From assembly GCA_947095585.1 (NCBI GenBank), contig OX352763.1:30739462-30803461 (forward strand): a stretch of DNA of 64,000 bases. The letters run 5' to 3'. The notes under the pieces were generated by a model. That model made no database searches and had not been told where the DNA came from. It was given only the letters and a program-made list of their open reading frames with translations. Numbering within the stretch: the first letter of the stretch is position 1; each line of letters begins with the position of its first letter. A program made the translations under genes and the position numbers. Below are positions 62,915 through 64,000 of the stretch, piece after piece. The stretch comes from Nephrocerus scutellatus (lineage: Eukaryota; Arthropoda; Insecta; Diptera; Pipunculidae).

Positions 62915-64000
62915 CGTTAAAAAAAGTGTGATCTTGCTAATTTCCAAGTTAAACTCATATCATAAGTTGATATTTGCCATTGCCACAGTTAGGCCAATCA
63001 GAAACAAACACATCCCTTTTTTTACTCGACTTTTCGAAATAAAAAGTTAGCTTGGACGTGTTTAGCAGCAAATAAAAAATTTCACCACAATAGGATTAGT
63101 TGTTATCTTGCTTGTCATAATATTAAAATATGACAGGATTAAGCAATTTTCTAATTAATATTTTGGACTGAATTTAGGTCAACTTAGAAGTAGAACCTGC
63201 TTTATGAAAGTTATCAGCCCAAATGGCTGTTGGTAGAGCTTAACATGTTTTACTACGCTATCTATCATACTACAACATTGAGTGAGTAGTTCAACCGCCA
63301 TCAGTTCAGAAAAATCAGAACAATCTCAGCAGGAAAAACGTCTATAACTACTATATTGAGAAGCCCCAAGAACCCAATGACGGTGAAATCATCGAAACCG
63401 TCAAAGATGTCGTCAACAATAATCGCCATATAAGAGTACCGAAGCATCTCAAGGGATATCAAAGGATATCAAAAATTGACCCCCCTCCCCTACCATACGA
63501 TTTTTTTCTCAGAATAACCCAAGGAATCACACCTTAACGGATCAGCATCCCAAGATCCCAATGACGGTGATGTCATCGAAACCGTCAAACATGTCGGCAA
63601 CAAGATCGCCGATGCCTTCACATACATATCCCACAATATCACACCCCGAACAACCGCTCATGTTTTTACATAATAATGGTAATTAAGTGCATCTGCATTA
63701 TATCTGTATATGATAAATAAATACATAAAATTAATAATTTGCAAAAATAAACTGAAGAACAATTACTTTCCACGTTCCAGTACATATATATATATACTTC
63801 TGACTACAAATACACTTGCTCTTATTCATATTATGTTGGTAAAAGTTGGATTGTCACTGAACAACATATTAGGGGGAATAACACGTAATATTCGTCAGAT
63901 TTGCAGGTGGCCGTAACTATCTCTGACTGGTGGAATTGCCATCAAACCTCTACTCTATACTCACTGTATAGAGCTCTAGTTGCACAATAGCTAGGCGGTA
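62915..64000 (+). repeat. Family-2 duplication unit, copy D, right part
   Basis: It resumes 'CGTTAAAAAAAGTGTGATCT' and matches copies B and C to the window end, including the element A 5' segment from 63840. The unit continues past the window. Confidence 0.75.
63300..63690 (+). pseudogene. Family-2 peptide pseudogene, copy D
   Basis: Same defective layout as 26395-26792: no TATA box, start codon or signal peptide; spacer/helix codons at 63370-63430 and again at 63555-63680 (GACGGTGATGTCATCGAAAC, GGCAACAAGATCGCCGATGC) with an unrelated piece between. The last codons through ACCGCTCATGTTTTTACATAA match the end of the 16298 gene. Not functional. Copies B and D share defects, so they derive from one another or from a defective parent. 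Confidence 0.75.

Overview
The window looks like repeat-rich insect DNA, most likely from a fly (Diptera). The grounds are GT-AG introns of about 56-63 bases, TATA plus TCAGT core promoters typical of arthropods, DD41D mariner-type transposons, and non-LTR elements resembling the RTE, jockey and LOA groups. No prokaryotic, organellar or viral gene organisation is visible. Species cannot be named from the sequence alone.

Host genes are few. (1) 1698-3013 (-) encodes a basic, low-complexity, probably nuclear protein. (2) 9849-10817 (+) encodes a secreted Thr-rich, acidic, mucin-like protein with one 63-base intron. (3) A dispersed array of small secreted peptide genes, all on the + strand, lies between 16.2 and 56.3 kb. 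Family 1 has five copies (17728, 29860, 34318, 51679, 56006): three intact, one with an in-frame TGA and one with a deleted C-terminus. Family 2 has one intact gene (16298) and three decayed copies near 26.4, 46.7 and 63.3 kb. Family 1 members share a signal peptide, a core promoter with fixed 28-30 base geometry, a 3' UTR and a downstream segment. This array is the best candidate for an undescribed system.

The array spread by block duplication. A block of [family-2 remnant, RTE-like fragment, jockey-type endonuclease fragment, AT-rich repeat, family-1 gene] occurs at 25.9-30.5 kb and again at 46.2-52.1 kb; a simpler version lies at 15.6-18.7 kb. Separately, a 2.3-2.5 kb segment with most of the mucin-like gene, a MITE and satellite DNA occurs at 10.04-12.53 kb and, inverted, at 52.2-54.5 kb. 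The inverted copy of the gene is truncated and broken.

Most of the rest is transposon debris, with three well-bounded insertions. An apparently intact mariner-type element lies at 5270-6571. A 3.29 kb RTE element at 41777-45064 is flanked by a perfect 12-base duplication and interrupted by one stop codon. A second mariner-type element at 60262-61562 sits inside a non-LTR element (59852-62914), which itself sits inside a family-2 block. A 717-base solo-LTR-like insertion (49731-50447) and two tRNA-derived SINEs are also visible.

All domain assignments come from reading motifs by eye; no database search was run.
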